Positions 1 through 9,039 of a DNA stretch of 32,965 bases are shown here, in pieces. Made by a program: the position numbers and the translations under genes. Every line of letters starts with the position of its first letter. Within the stretch, counting starts at the first letter, position 1. The notes beneath the pieces are model-generated. The model saw nothing but the letters and a program-made list of their open reading frames with translations. It was not told where the DNA came from and ran no database searches. Origin of the DNA: JBFELU01 sp041551965 (GTDB taxonomy: Bacteria > Actinomycetota > Acidimicrobiia > Spongiisociales > UBA11373); NCBI GenBank assembly GCA_041551965.1, contig JBFELU010000024.1, positions 1-32,965 of the forward strand. Direction: 5' to 3'.

Positions 1-352
1 CGGCGAGGATGCGCCGGCGCCGGGCCCGGAACACGAGTCCGACGATCTCATCGAGCACGATGCCTACCAGCAGGCTCACCAGGATCACCACGATCAGCGG
101 GGTCGACCAGTCCCAGCCCAAGAAGCTGAACGTGATGCTCTGGGTGTTCTGGGCGGCGAGGATGATCACGAAGACGGCCAACACCAAGCCCACGACCAGG
201 CCCCAGAAGAGCCCGGTACCGACGAAGTGACGCTCCGGTTCGACGCCTACCGGCTTCGGGGGTTCGGTGCCCGGCGGCATCGGTGGGGTCTTCTCGACGG
301 CGGCTCCGAATTCGTCGGCGAAGTCCTCGTCGGGGGGCAACTGCTCACTCAT
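1..352 (-). CDS. LapA-domain (DUF1049-like) membrane protein, partial at left edge
   Basis: The gene reads leftwards off the window, so its C-terminus is missing. The visible 117 residues start MSEQLPPDEDF. They have an acidic, proline-rich cytoplasmic N-terminus of about 45 residues, a hydrophobic segment (about 48-68, FWGLVVGLVLAVFVIILAAQ), a short loop containing QNTQSITFSFLGWDW, and a second hydrophobic segment (about 88-105). A basic cluster RARRRR follows. Two helices joined by an N-T-x-x-I-x-F-x-F-L loop are typical of the LapA/DUF1049 family, which in Gram-negatives assists lipopolysaccharide assembly. Actinobacterial members have no known role. The start is supported by AGGAGG just upstream. 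It lies 24 bp downstream of the M20 hydrolase on the same strand and is probably cotranscribed. Confidence 0.8.
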   Translation of the reverse strand, partial: MSEQLPPDEDFADEFGAAVEKTPPMPPGTEPPKPVGVEPERHFVGTGLFWGLVVGLVLAVFVIILAAQNTQSITFSFLGWDWSTPLIVVILVSLLVGIVLDEIVGLVFRARRRRILA

Positions 353-376
353 CGGATCCTCCTCATCACCAGCGTA

Positions 377-1525
377 TCAACCACGGAGATCGGCCCACCG
401 GCCGCCGGTGGCCAGGTCGACGACGGTCCACGCCATTCCCAGGGCCCCATCGCGGATCGCCCGGTCTCCTTCGGGGGTGATGGTGCGGTCGGCAAACTCG
501 GGCTGGTGATTCACCGCAGTCCCCGGCTTGATGTCGAGCATGGGGTGGATGGAGGGCACCACGTGGCTCACGTTGCCCATGTCGGTCGACCCGGCCTGAC
601 TCGGGTCGCGGTCGGCGCCCCGCTGCATGGTCCGCCCCAAGGCGGTGATGTTGGCGTCGAACAGCTCGGCGAGGACCGGGTCGCTGATCAGGTCGGTCGT
701 ATCGTTGCCCAGCCCTGTGAGCGTGAGCCCACATGCGGTGGCCCGGGCCGCCCCCTCCATGCAGTCCCGGAACCGGTCCAAGAGCTCGTCGAGCCGCTCC
801 TCCGTGCCGGCCCGGACGTACCACTCGGAGCGGGTGTAGTCGGGGATGATGTTGGGGGCGTCGCCGCCGTGGGTGATGATCCCGTGGATCTTGTCGGTGG
901 GGTACATCGCCTGGCGCAGCATCGACACGTTTTCGTAGGCCTGGACGAACGCATCGAGGGCGTTGCGGCCGTACCAGGGTGACGCCGAGGCATGGGCGGT
1001 CTTGCCCTCGAACTCCACCACCAGATGGCTTACCGCCAGGATCTTGGGGTCGAGGGTGTCCTCCGGCGAGGGGTGGATCATCATCGATGCAGCCGCATCG
1101 GCGAACGCCCCGGCGTTGATGAGGTCGACCTTGCCCCCCAGCTTCTCCTCGGCCGGGGTGCCCAGCACGGTCACCCTGATTCCCAGTTCGTCGACGAGAT
1201 CCCGGAGGGCGATCCCGGCCCCCAGGCCGGCCGTGGCGATGATGTTGTGCCCGCAGGCATGCCCCACGGCGGGGAGGGCATCGAGTTCGGCACAGATGAC
1301 CACCTCCGGTCCCTCGCTCCCGGCCCGGGCGGCAAAGGCGGTCTCCAGGCCGTAGGCGGGATGGGTGACGTCGAATCCCTGCGCTCTCATGAACTCGGCG
1401 AGCCGGGCCGACGTCTCGAATTCCTGATGCCCGATCTCGGGGTTGTCGTACATCCAGCGGCTCAACTCGTAGAGCGCCTGCTCGGCGGCCGCAAAGCTCT
1501 CCTCGGCACGAGTCTTGTGATCCAC
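377..1525 (-). CDS. M20 family metallo-amidohydrolase (AbgB/aminobenzoyl-glutamate-hydrolase-like)
   Basis: This 382-residue protein is probably a cytoplasmic zinc or manganese amidohydrolase that cleaves an N-acyl or peptide-like amide. Metal-binding features of the M20D branch are visible: AELDALPAVGHACGHN (about 79-94) and the catalytic glutamate pair in TPAEEKLGG (about 123-131). The dimerisation-domain segment FEGKTAHASASPWYGRNALDA and a late GSTDMGNVSHVVPSIHP motif supply further ligands. The SHVVPSIHP block resembles the p-aminobenzoyl-glutamate hydrolase B subunit rather than the hippurate or IAA-amino-acid hydrolases. The true substrate is not readable from sequence. The start is GTG, with AGGAG seven bases upstream. 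It is transcribed divergently from the CMD-lgt pair. Confidence 0.85.
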   Translation of the reverse strand: MDHKTRAEESFAAAEQALYELSRWMYDNPEIGHQEFETSARLAEFMRAQGFDVTHPAYGLETAFAARAGSEGPEVVICAELDALPAVGHACGHNIIATAGLGAGIALRDLVDELGIRVTVLGTPAEEKLGGKVDLINAGAFADAAASMMIHPSPEDTLDPKILAVSHLVVEFEGKTAHASASPWYGRNALDAFVQAYENVSMLRQAMYPTDKIHGIITHGGDAPNIIPDYTRSEWYVRAGTEERLDELLDRFRDCMEGAARATACGLTLTGLGNDTTDLISDPVLAELFDANITALGRTMQRGADRDPSQAGSTDMGNVSHVVPSIHPMLDIKPGTAVNHQPEFADRTITPEGDRAIRDGALGMAWTVVDLATGGRWADLRG

Positions 1526-1555
1526 CTCTCCACTCCTGACGGGTCGTCCCGGCGG

Positions 1556-1565
1556 ACCGTAGCAT
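1556..1565. promoter_or_regulatory. Back-to-back -10 boxes for the M20 hydrolase and CMD genes
   Basis: In the 60-bp divergent gap the top strand reads TAGCAT (1560-1565) and the bottom strand reads TACGGT (1561-1556). Both fit TANNNT and share two bases. No convincing -35 is visible for either. Use of both as -10 elements is inference. Confidence 0.35.
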
Positions 1566-1585
1566 TGAGGCTGAGGAGGTCATAC

Positions 1586-1927
1586 ATGGGTCACTGGCAC
1601 GACGTCATCTCGGATCTCTCCGGGCCCACCCGGTCGCTGCGGCAGGCGATCCCGGATGCCTGGAGCGGTTTCGCCCAGATGCACAAGGGAGCGATGGCCG
1701 AGGGAGTGCTCTCCACCAAGATCAAGGAGATCATCGCCCTCGTCATCGCGGTCGCCGAGGAGTGTGACGGCTGCATCGCCTACCACGCCAAAGGGGCTGC
1801 CCGGCACGGCGCCTCGGAGGAAGAGGTAGCCGAAGCCCTCGGGGTGTCACTGCTGATGATGGGTGGTCCCGCCACCGTCTACGGCCCGCGTGCCTGGGCC
1901 GCGTTCCTCGAATTCAAGGAGGGCTGA
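1586..1927 (+). CDS. Carboxymuconolactone decarboxylase (CMD/AhpD-like) family protein
   Basis: This 113-residue all-helical protein has the AhpD-type redox motif EECDGCIAYHAKGAARHG (about 58-75), giving E-x-C-x2-C-x3-H. In AhpD-like members the two cysteines and the histidine support peroxidase or disulfide-relay activity. True 4-carboxymuconolactone decarboxylases usually lack the CxxC, so a redox role is more likely than aromatic catabolism. GAGGAGG lies about eight bases before the ATG, which fixes this start over the longer upstream frame. It ends 6 bp before lgt and is probably cotranscribed with it. A second CxxC CMD protein lies at 4867-5163. Confidence 0.88.
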   Translation: MGHWHDVISDLSGPTRSLRQAIPDAWSGFAQMHKGAMAEGVLSTKIKEIIALVIAVAEECDGCIAYHAKGAARHGASEEEVAEALGVSLLMMGGPATVYGPRAWAAFLEFKEG

Positions 1928-1933
1928 GCCCTC

Positions 1934-2749
1934 GTGCTGGCCTCGATTCCATCCCCGTCGTTCAACGAGTTCGAGATCGGCCCCCTCACGATCCACGTCT
2001 ACGGGATCCTGATGGGGGTGGCGGTGGCCACGGCCTATCTGGTGACCGTGCATCGGTACGCCAAGTTCGGCGGCGACCGGCGAGCCGGGGAGCGGGCCGG
2101 GTTCTGGGCGATCGTGATCGGGTTCATCGGGGCCCGACTCGCCTACGTCAGCACCCACACCCACCGCTTCGAGGATGACTGGCTGGGGGTGTTCCGCCTG
2201 TGGGAGGGAGGCATTGCCCTCTTCGGCGGGCTCACCTTTGGGGCGCTGGCGGTGCTCTTTGTGATCCGTCAAGAGAAGGGCGATTTCCCCCTCTTCACCG
2301 ATGCCGTCGCAATCGGGTTGCCCGCCGCTCAAGCGGTCGGGCGGTGGGGCAACTACTTCAACCAGGAGCTCTTCGGTACCCCCAGTGAGCTGCCGTGGGC
2401 CCTCGAGATCGAGCCGGCCAGACGTCCCGCCTCCTACGTCTCCCACGAGACGTTCCATCCGACGTTCCTCTATGAGTTCCTGTGGAATGTGGGGATCATC
2501 GTGTTCCTGCTGTGGCTGGAGCGTCGGGTCGCCCTGCGCCGGGGAACGCTCTTCCTCCTCTACGCCGGCCTCTACGGCATCATCCGATTCTTGCTGGAGC
2601 TCATCCGCACCGACACCACGTTCCGCTTCCTGGGGCTGAGCCGCAACGGGTGGTTCTCCCTCGCGGTCGTGATCGGGGTGGTGGTGACCCTGTGGCGCCG
2701 GGGTTGGCGCCCGATCGCCGAGCCGGCGGGAGAAGCCACCGAATCGTGA
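1934..2749 (+). CDS. lgt: Prolipoprotein diacylglyceryl transferase
   Basis: Lgt moves the diacylglyceryl group of phosphatidylglycerol to the lipobox cysteine of prelipoproteins at the cytoplasmic membrane. The 271 residues have the family order: an early IHVYGILMGVAVATAYLV helix and GARLAYV. Then come WEGGIALFGGL, the Lgt signature region AVGRWGNYFNQELFG, and HPTFLYEFLWNVG. A final helix holds RFLLELIRTD. The signature arginine, asparagine and glutamine residues are intact. Translation probably starts at GTG, 6 bp after the CMD stop. A small lipoprotein with a clear lipobox (13660-13848) is a likely client in this window. Confidence 0.96.
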   Translation: MLASIPSPSFNEFEIGPLTIHVYGILMGVAVATAYLVTVHRYAKFGGDRRAGERAGFWAIVIGFIGARLAYVSTHTHRFEDDWLGVFRLWEGGIALFGGLTFGALAVLFVIRQEKGDFPLFTDAVAIGLPAAQAVGRWGNYFNQELFGTPSELPWALEIEPARRPASYVSHETFHPTFLYEFLWNVGIIVFLLWLERRVALRRGTLFLLYAGLYGIIRFLLELIRTDTTFRFLGLSRNGWFSLAVVIGVVVTLWRRGWRPIAEPAGEATES

Positions 2750-2754
2750 CGCGA

Positions 2755-2782
2755 CGAGGACGGGCCCGCAGGCCCGCCCTCG
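2755..2782. terminator. Bidirectional G+C-rich hairpin between lgt and the SPFH gene
   Basis: Arms 2755-2766 and 2771-2782 pair over 12 positions with a single A-C mismatch around a CGCA loop. It lies between the lgt stop (2749) and the convergent SPFH stop (2796), so it can serve both strands. No T-tract follows on either side, which is common in high-G+C actinobacteria. Confidence 0.65.
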
Positions 2783-2795
2783 AGATCATGCTCGG

Positions 2796-3713
2796 CTACG
2801 ACTCCTGTTGTTCGTCTTCGAAGAGGCCCTTGATGGCCCCCAGCGACGACAGGATGCCGCTCATCTCCATGGGGAGGAAGAGCTTGGTGGCCCGGCCGTC
2901 GGCCACATTGCCCAGGGTCTCCAGATAGCGGATGGCGATCAGGTCGGGGGTGGGATCACCGATGTGAATGGCCCCGAACACCCGCTCGATCGCCTGACCC
3001 TCACCTTCTGCCACCGTGAGCTTCTGGAACTTCTCGGCCTCGGCGACCTCCTTGATCGCCTGGGCCTGACCCTCGGCCTCGAGGATGCGGGATTGCTTGA
3101 TACCTTCGGCCCGCAGGATGGCGGCCCGTTTGTCACCCTCGGCCTCGGTGACGATGGCCCGGCGATCCCGCTCCGCCTTCATCTGGCGGTGCATGGCCTC
3201 GGTGACATCCGGCGGCGGATCGATCCGTTGGATCTCGACCCGGACCACCCGGGTCCCCCACACGTCGGTCGCTTCGTCGAGGATCTCCCGAAGCTGGGTG
3301 TTGATGCGTTCGCGCGAGGTGAGCGCCTCGTCGAGGTCGAGGTCGCCGACGATGTTCCTCAGGTTCGTCTGGGCCAGCTTGGTGGCCGCAAGGATGAAGT
3401 TGGCGACGTTGTACTTCAGCTTCACCGGATCGGTGGCCTGGTAGTACACGACTGCATCCACGGTGACCACCACGTTGTCCTTGGTGATCACCTCTTGGGG
3501 GGGCACGTCGACCACCTGCTCCCGGAGGTCGACCCGGCGGATCCGCTCGATGAACGGCCAGATCCACCGCAGCCCGGGGTCGACGGTGCGCTCGTACTTG
3601 CCGAAGCGCTCCACCAGACCCTTTTCGAACTGGCTCACGATCTTGAGGCCGGCGGCGACCGTGATGAACACGATCGCGACGGCGATGATGACTACGAGTA
3701 CGAGACCATCCAT
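2796..3713 (-). CDS. SPFH/band 7 (stomatin/paraslipin-type) membrane protein
   Basis: This 305-residue protein has one N-terminal membrane helix (about 4-22), then an SPFH/PHB domain. Typical segments are QFEKGLVERFGKYERTVDPG, PPQEVITKDNVVVTVDAVVYY, and LDEALTSRERINTQLREILD. A long alanine/glutamate-rich coiled coil follows (about 175-240, AEGDKRAAILRAEGIKQSR) and then a C-terminal hydrophobic patch. Stomatin-like bacterial proteins oligomerise into membrane microdomain scaffolds and are usually encoded beside an NfeD partner. That holds here: the NfeD domain ends 38 bp upstream. An AGGAGG lies 12 bases before the ATG. It is the last gene of the padR operon. QmcA is the closest well-known relative by sequence style. 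Confidence 0.93.
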   Translation of the reverse strand: MDGLVLVVIIAVAIVFITVAAGLKIVSQFEKGLVERFGKYERTVDPGLRWIWPFIERIRRVDLREQVVDVPPQEVITKDNVVVTVDAVVYYQATDPVKLKYNVANFILAATKLAQTNLRNIVGDLDLDEALTSRERINTQLREILDEATDVWGTRVVRVEIQRIDPPPDVTEAMHRQMKAERDRRAIVTEAEGDKRAAILRAEGIKQSRILEAEGQAQAIKEVAEAEKFQKLTVAEGEGQAIERVFGAIHIGDPTPDLIAIRYLETLGNVADGRATKLFLPMEMSGILSSLGAIKGLFEDEQQES

Positions 3714-3751
3714 GTCCTCTTCAAACCTCCTCGAGGGTCGTCATGTGGGAT

Positions 3752-4528
3752 TCATTCCGGTTCGACTACGAGCCTGGTGCCGCGGATCTCTGTGACCCGG
3801 ACCCGGGTGTCGGGGGGGATGGGGCCGCCGTCGGTGGTGGCCCGCCACAACTCGGTGTCTACACGCACCTGGCCTCGGCCGGTGGCCGTGTCGATCTCTT
3901 CGGTGACGACGCCGCGCCGGTCCAGGAACCGGTTGGCGCCGACGGCCGGCTGGTGTTCGTCGGATTTCTTCATCATTCGCTGGATCAGCAGCAGGCTGGC
4001 GATCGACACCACCAGGAACACCCCCAGTTGGATGGCCGGGTGCACATCGAGCCAGGCGAGGGGGAGAGCCGCCACCGCACCAAAGGCGAAGGGGAGCATG
4101 AAGAAGCCGGCGGTGAACATCTCCCCGACGCCGAAGACGGCGGCTGCTCCGATCCAGATCCAGCGCCACACTTCATTGTCCATATTTGAGTTGCCTCCTC
4201 CTCGTCCCCAGATCGCCGCCACCGCGACGCCGGCGGCGATCACGATGAGTATGGCCGTTTCCCGCATCCCCCACGCAGCGCGGCCCCGCCGCATGACCTC
4301 ATCCCAGGTGGGCATCGACCGCGCCGGCCGTTGCTCGGCGGCCCAGGCCTCGGCGAATGTGGCCGGATCGTCACCCACCACGTCGGCGATCGTTCGTCCG
4401 TCGGCCACGGCCTGGCGGAGATGGGCTTCCAGTTCGGCCCGCATCTCGGCCGCCGTGTGCGGCCCGATCCCGGCGGCACGCCAGTATCGCTCGCAATCGG
4501 TGGCGATCGGTGCGATCGGCTCACTCAT
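3752..4528 (-). CDS. HAAS-like (DUF1700-type) domain fused in frame to NfeD
   Basis: From the ATG at 4528 the frame encodes 258 residues with no stop. Residues 1-75 form a helical, acidic domain (CERYWRAAGIGPHTAAEMRA then ELEAHLRQAVADGRTIADVV). This resembles the HAAS/DUF1700 modules usually encoded after PadR regulators. A membrane helix follows (about 92-110, ETAILIVIAAGVAVAAIW), then a linker RGGGNSN. An NfeD unit starts at residue 116: three hydrophobic helices (about 119-185) and a C-terminal OB-fold-like beta domain (GANRFLDRRGVVTEEID to the end). The start overlaps the padR stop by 8 bp, implying coupling. NfeD may also be made alone from an internal start at 4183. The HAAS assignment rests on context and general pattern and is less certain than NfeD. 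Confidence 0.75.
   Translation of the reverse strand: MSEPIAPIATDCERYWRAAGIGPHTAAEMRAELEAHLRQAVADGRTIADVVGDDPATFAEAWAAEQRPARSMPTWDEVMRRGRAAWGMRETAILIVIAAGVAVAAIWGRGGGNSNMDNEVWRWIWIGAAAVFGVGEMFTAGFFMLPFAFGAVAALPLAWLDVHPAIQLGVFLVVSIASLLLIQRMMKKSDEHQPAVGANRFLDRRGVVTEEIDTATGRGQVRVDTELWRATTDGGPIPPDTRVRVTEIRGTRLVVEPE
4183..4203 (-). promoter_or_regulatory. Internal Shine-Dalgarno and start for stand-alone NfeD
   Basis: On the minus strand, GAGGAGGAGG (4203-4194) is followed ten bases later by an in-frame ATG at 4183, the first codon of the NfeD unit (143 residues, ending at 3752). The same bases encode the Gly-rich linker RGGGN of the fusion. It is one of the strongest ribosome sites in the window and sits inside an open frame. 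Production of both long and short forms is inference. Confidence 0.6.
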
Positions 4529-4853
4529 GGTTCCCGCCTTGGAGAACACGGTCGACGCCATGGGACATCGCCTTCCACTCGGTGATCCAGTCGCCGAGCC
4601 GGCGGCGGCCGTCGTCGGCGATCCGGTAGTACTTGCGGGGCGGGCCTCCGGTCGATTCCTCGACGAATGCATCGACCAGCCCCTGGCGTTGCAGCCGGGA
4701 GAGCAGCGGGTAGATGCTGCCCTCGCCGACGAGGGCCAGGCCCCGATTCTCCAGCTTGCGGACCATCTCGTAGCCGTAGCTGGGCTCCTCTGCGATCAGC
4801 GCAAGGAGACACATGTCGAGTACTCCTCTGAGCAGCTGGCTGCTGCGTTCCAC
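4521..4853 (-). CDS. PadR family transcriptional regulator
   Basis: This 110-residue protein is a winged-helix repressor of the short PadR type. Residues 5-78 carry the family pattern: QLLRGVLDMCLLALIAEEPS, YGYEMVRKLENRG, then GEGSIYPLLSRLQRQGLV and GGPPRKYYRIADDGRRRL. A short C-terminal helix for dimerisation follows. Such regulators commonly repress their own operon and are coupled to a downstream HAAS membrane protein, as here. The start is a GTG with only weak ribosome-site similarity. Its stop overlaps the next gene by 8 bp. A promoter covered by two palindromes lies immediately upstream. The inducer is unknown. Confidence 0.93.
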   Translation of the reverse strand: MERSSQLLRGVLDMCLLALIAEEPSYGYEMVRKLENRGLALVGEGSIYPLLSRLQRQGLVDAFVEESTGGPPRKYYRIADDGRRRLGDWITEWKAMSHGVDRVLQGGNHE

Positions 4854-4866
4854 AAGGCCTCGCTGA

Positions 4867-4914
4867 CTACCTTGTGATACAGGATAGCACCGGCTCTCTT
4901 GCAGCGCAAGGTAG
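4867..4914 (-). promoter_or_regulatory. padR promoter with two 21-bp palindromic operators
   Basis: On the minus strand TTGCGC (4909-4904) and TATCCT (4886-4881) are separated by 17 bp, and TGC precedes the -10 as an extended -10. Two similar 21-bp imperfect palindromes cover these boxes. Site A is 4867-4887, centred on 4877. Site B is 4894-4914, centred on 4904. Each matches itself at 7 of 10 arm positions, and both share the half-site CTACCTTG. The outer half-sites also form a perfect 9-bp inverted repeat (4866-4874 and 4907-4915). Repression by PadR here is inferred from position and symmetry. The block lies within the 3' end of the upstream CMD gene. Confidence 0.75.
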
Positions 4915-5163
4915 TACGGGGTTCCTCCGGGCCCCCGAGTGGAAGAGGTCGTCCATGACCTCCAGCGCGAATCGAGCGGCCACCGTGGCCCGACCGCTCC
5001 CCATCTCGATCCCGACTTCGATCGTCTCCAGGATCTCCTCTTGCGTCGCCCCGCACGCTGCGGCGTGCTCGATGTGCCGCTGCATGCAGGACTCGCAGTG
5101 GGCCGCCACCGAGATGCCGGCGGCGATCAGTTCCCTGGGTTCTCGGTTGAAGAGGCCTCCCAC
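4867..5163 (-). CDS. CMD/AhpD-like CxxC protein downstream of clpB
   Basis: This 98-residue helical protein has the redox motif CESCMQRHIEHAAACGATQE (about 24-43), giving C-x2-C-x3-H as in the AhpD-like CMD family. The core runs to about residue 78 (ATVAARFALEVMDDLF). The last 20 residues are encoded by DNA that also holds the padR promoter and operators, so this tail may be of little functional importance. The start is probably GTG at 5163, 9 bp after the clpB stop, with no clear ribosome site. Cotranscription with clpB and a role in thiol or peroxide stress are inferences. Confidence 0.82.
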   Translation of the reverse strand: MGGLFNREPRELIAAGISVAAHCESCMQRHIEHAAACGATQEEILETIEVGIEMGSGRATVAARFALEVMDDLFHSGARRNPVLPCAAREPVLSCITR

Positions 5164-5172
5164 GAGGCCAAG

Positions 5173-7749
<2,577 letters not shown>

Positions 7750-7792
7750 ACGCCCGTTCCAACCCCGGTATCTAAGAGAAGATTCCAGAAAA

Positions 7793-7813
7793 CCTGAGTG
7801 TAATACTATCAGA
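7793..7813 (-). promoter_or_regulatory. HAIR-like HspR box upstream of clpB
   Basis: On the minus strand the site reads TCTGATA, seven bases, ACTCAGG. Compared with the known HAIR consensus CTTGAGT-N7-ACTCAAG, the right arm matches 6 of 7 and the left arm 3 of 7. The arm ACTCAGG, the GATA at the end of the left arm and the spacing are shared with the dnaK upstream site (17621-17641). The box overlaps the stop codon of the upstream methyltransferase gene. Confidence 0.6.
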
Positions 7814-8531
7814 TATGAGGGGGACGCACGAGGACGGTGGTGGTCCAGCGCCCCCGGATGCCCAGGACCCGGGGGAGTCGGCGCAAACGCTGCGGCCGAT
7901 CGTGGCTTCGCACCACAGAGCCACCGGCGTCGCCGACCAGACCCCGGATCCCCGCCGGGTCGTAGTAGGACACCAGCGGGGCACCCAGGTTGTTCCACTT
8001 CCCCAGTTCGATCCGCCGCCCCGCCACGCCGAGGATCTGCTTCACCCAGAAGAGGGCCGTCATCGCCCAGCGGGGGGCGTACGTCGGCTCGACGATCACC
8101 AGGCGGCCGCCGGGCGCCAGGAGGCCGAGCGCGTGGCGGAGAGCGGTATCGGCGAGCCTCCGGCTGGAGCGGCGGGTCCGGCCGACCAGGTGATGGAGCA
8201 CGGCCGCCATCACGACGACGTCGTAGCCGCCGGGTAGGGAGGCCACGAAATCGGGATCGAGGATCGATCCCCGGTGGGCTCGGAACTCCACCCGTCGGCG
8301 GGCTCTCGCCAGCGCGGTCTCGGCGACGTCACATGCCGACAAGTCGGTGATCCCGGCCTCGGCGAGCACCTCGAGGACGCCGCCGTTGCCGCACCCGATC
8401 TCGAAGACCTGCGCCGGGGCGAGCTCCTCGATCCACCGAACCGCCCGGCGGAGGCGGGCGGGGTGGTACTCGTGACTGTGCCGCTCGAAGTAGGAGCGGG
8501 TTGCCGGAACGCCCCGGGGCATGGAGAGCAT
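7809..8531 (-). CDS. Class I SAM-dependent methyltransferase
   Basis: This 240-residue protein has the Rossmann methyltransferase motif I VFEIGCGNGGVLEVL (about 44-58) and an acidic motif II around DLSACDVAE. Motif III/IV is YDVVVMAAVLHHLVGR, followed by LLAPGGRLVIVEPTYAP. The substrate is not recognisable. The ATG at 8531 is chosen because AGGAG lies eight to nine bases before it. An ATG at 8522 is the alternative, and the open frame upstream is overlap from the divergent gene. It is read divergently from a membrane methyltransferase with only 43 bp between starts. Confidence 0.85.
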   Translation of the reverse strand: MLSMPRGVPATRSYFERHSHEYHPARLRRAVRWIEELAPAQVFEIGCGNGGVLEVLAEAGITDLSACDVAETALARARRRVEFRAHRGSILDPDFVASLPGGYDVVVMAAVLHHLVGRTRRSSRRLADTALRHALGLLAPGGRLVIVEPTYAPRWAMTALFWVKQILGVAGRRIELGKWNNLGAPLVSYYDPAGIRGLVGDAGGSVVRSHDRPQRLRRLPRVLGIRGRWTTTVLVRPPHI

Positions 8532-8574
8532 CGTATCGGTCTCCTGCTTGGGGGCCGGTACCATCCCGCACCGC

Positions 8575-9036
8575 ATGCGCAGGTTCACCGGGCTCGGAGG
8601 ATGGTGGGTTGTTGCCCAGTTCCTGCTCTTCGTCGCGATCGCGATGGCTCTGGTTCTCTGGGGTGCCGAATGGGGGGCCGCGGCGGTGACCGCCGGAGGG
8701 GTCCTGCTCGTCGGCGGCCTCGGCCTCGCCGCATCGGGGATGCTGACGCTCGGTGACAACCTGAGCCCCTTCCCGGCGCCCCGTCCCGATGCAGTGCTGG
8801 TGGAACGCGGCGTCTATCGAGTGGTGCGCCACCCGATCTACGGTGGACTGGTGCTGGGGAGTGGCGGGCTGGGGCTCGTCGACGGCAACGCCGTCGTGCT
8901 CGGCCTGACCGCGGTTCTGGCCGCCGTCTTGGTGGGGAAGTCGGCCGGTGAGGAGCGTCGTCTCGAGGCCCACCTCTCGGAGTACGCCTCGTATCGCAGC
9001 CGGGTGCGCTGGCGGATCATTCCCTGGGTGGTGTGA
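8575..9036 (+). CDS. Isoprenylcysteine/phospholipid methyltransferase-family membrane protein
   Basis: This 153-residue integral membrane protein has hydrophobic helices at about 8-25, 30-52 and 100-120. It carries the ICMT/PEMT signature VERGVYRVVRHPIYGGLVLG (about 81-100) and the late pattern EERRLEAHLSEYASYRSRVR before a final IIPWV. These residues bind SAM in ICMT-like enzymes. Bacterial members methylate small hydrophobic or lipid acceptors, but the substrate is unknown here. The start at ATG 8575 gives a normal N-terminus. TACCAT ten bases upstream could be its -10. It ends 3 bp from the convergent AAA+ gene. Confidence 0.82.
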   Translation: MRRFTGLGGWWVVAQFLLFVAIAMALVLWGAEWGAAAVTAGGVLLVGGLGLAASGMLTLGDNLSPFPAPRPDAVLVERGVYRVVRHPIYGGLVLGSGGLGLVDGNAVVLGLTAVLAAVLVGKSAGEERRLEAHLSEYASYRSRVRWRIIPWVV

Positions 9037-9039
9037 GGA

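Noticed and set aside
2808..4877. A 689-codon open frame on the plus strand
   Set aside because: It lies opposite the SPFH, HAAS-NfeD and padR genes, has no domain pattern, and is the usual antisense open frame of G+C-rich coding DNA.
7750..7998. An 83-residue N-terminal extension of ClpB
   Set aside because: It covers the HAIR-like box and the end of the methyltransferase gene; the family N-terminus begins at 7749.
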